Below are positions 5,268 to 5,822 of a stretch of 5,822 nucleotides of DNA, piece by piece. The notes under the pieces were generated by a model. It saw nothing but the letters and a program-made list of their open reading frames with translations, was not told the origin of the DNA and made no database searches. Positions within the stretch are counted from its first letter, which is position 1. Every line of letters begins with the position of its first letter. The stretch is from Fimbriimonadia bacterium (GTDB taxonomy: Bacteria > Armatimonadota > Fimbriimonadia > Fimbriimonadales > Fimbriimonadaceae), in NCBI GenBank assembly GCA_029824495.1, contig JALGXY010000474.1, positions 1 through 5,822 on the forward strand, given 5' to 3'. A program made the translations under genes and the position numbers.

Positions 5268-5822
5268 CCAGCCTCTTCGACTTCCCAGTTTGATCGGGGA
5301 ATCTTGGACCCGCCCGGATACGGCTTACTGTTTTCGGGCAGGAACGCGATGAACCGATCAAGCTCTTCCTCTGGAACCTCGCCCATCGTGCTGATCTGGA
5401 AGTACTTCTCTTTCAGATGCTCTTTGCACCCGAAGACCACGAAGCCTGCGTCGAGGCAGGCATCGTTCCACTCCTGCCAAGACTTCCCTTGCGGAATCTC
5501 TGCCAGCGTGACCGTGCAGCTTGCATCCCTGTCTCGTATTGGGAGGTCATAGCCTCGTGACCTTAAGACCGATCGAACCCTCTGGGCCTGCGCCAAAACC
5601 TCGGTGTGACGCCCGGCCAGGCCTCCCTGCTCACCCAGCTCAACCAGCGCCTGCCTGAGGGCAAGGACAGACTGAACAGGAGCGGTGATCGGCGGATTGT
5701 CACCACGATATCGCTCAAGATTGAGGAACCAACTCTTAGGCTGATTCAGCTCCAGCCCCGGCTCGACCATAACGACGGCAAGGCCTGGAAGACCGCGCAA
5801 ACATTTGCTCCCCGTACAAGCC
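5264..5822 (-). CDS. PhnW-like class V aminotransferase, partial (C-terminal half)
   Basis: The C-terminal half of a PLP-dependent class V aminotransferase; the N-terminal half lies beyond the right edge. The reading frame is open to the edge, so the TTG at 5800 is not the start. The stretch TGSKCLRGLPGLAVVM matches the region around the PLP-binding lysine in 2-aminoethylphosphonate-pyruvate transaminases (NKCIxGVPGFxFV); the Schiff-base Lys codon is 5804-5806. Further matches are ITAPVQSVLALRQALVEL, EQGGLAGRH, DAGFVVFGCKEHLKEKYF and TMGEV. About 180 residues follow the lysine, close to PhnW. PhnW swaps the amino group between 2-aminoethylphosphonate and pyruvate, but related enzymes use other substrates. 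In the FRIGxxG-type motif, where class V enzymes usually have a carboxylate-binding Arg, this protein has Gln (FQISTMG; codon 5396-5398), which makes the substrate uncertain. The stop shares bases with that of the convergent thioredoxin-fold gene, and there is no terminator between them. Confidence 0.85.
   Translation of the reverse strand, partial: ACTGSKCLRGLPGLAVVMVEPGLELNQPKSWFLNLERYRGDNPPITAPVQSVLALRQALVELGEQGGLAGRHTEVLAQAQRVRSVLRSRGYDLPIRDRDASCTVTLAEIPQGKSWQEWNDACLDAGFVVFGCKEHLKEKYFQISTMGEVPEEELDRFIAFLPENSKPYPGGSKIPRSNWEVEEAG

Noticed and set aside
5798..5800. TTG at 5800-5798 as the start of the aminotransferase
   Set aside because: The frame stays open to the window edge and the upstream residues (TGSKC) carry the PLP-binding lysine, so the gene must begin outside the window.

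Overview
The window is bacterial chromosome of moderately high GC. It carries five complete or near-complete protein genes and one gene cut by the right edge. A formylglycine-type sulfatase, an ECF sigma factor paired with a membrane anti-sigma protein, exported thioredoxin-fold proteins with long N-terminal extensions, and rpsD lying outside the usual alpha operon together suggest a planctomycete or another member of the PVC group. This is an inference from gene content, not a phylogenetic placement. rpsD has a striking codon bias: 18 of its 24 Arg codons are CGA.

Layout. On the minus strand, 45-1430 encodes an exported sulfatase, with a possible terminator hairpin at the left edge. Divergent from it, 1447-1959 and 1956-3197 form a two-gene operon: an ECF sigma factor whose stop overlaps the start (ATGA) of a two-membrane-segment anti-sigma protein. 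That protein has a zinc-less N-terminal anti-sigma region fused to a DUF4349-like extracytoplasmic domain. A leader of about 90 bases, with an inverted repeat and a possible extended -10 promoter, precedes rpsD (ribosomal protein S4, 3291-3905). rpsD ends in a very strong intrinsic terminator (3925-3965). Immediately after it, 3987-5267 encodes a secreted TlpA-like thioredoxin-fold protein with a WCGPC active site. Its stop codon overlaps the stop codon of a convergent minus-strand gene (5264 to the right edge), the C-terminal half of a PhnW-like class V aminotransferase.

How the genes relate. The sigma/anti-sigma pair is a self-contained signalling unit: the anti-sigma protein would hold the sigma factor at the membrane until an envelope signal reaches its outer domain. 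The sulfatase shares the divergent start region and is a candidate target, but nothing proves this. rpsD looks like a single-gene transcription unit. The TlpA-like protein would act in thiol-disulfide exchange outside the cytoplasm. The aminotransferase points to phosphonate or related amino-acid metabolism upstream, outside the window.

I saw no tRNA, rRNA, CRISPR array, insertion sequence or integration site, and no stretch over 300 bases lacks a gene. The most unusual points are the cysteine-free anti-sigma/DUF4349 fusion, the CGA bias of rpsD, a Gln where class V aminotransferases usually have the substrate-binding Arg, and an insertion in the sulfatase. I do not see a clearly new multi-gene system.
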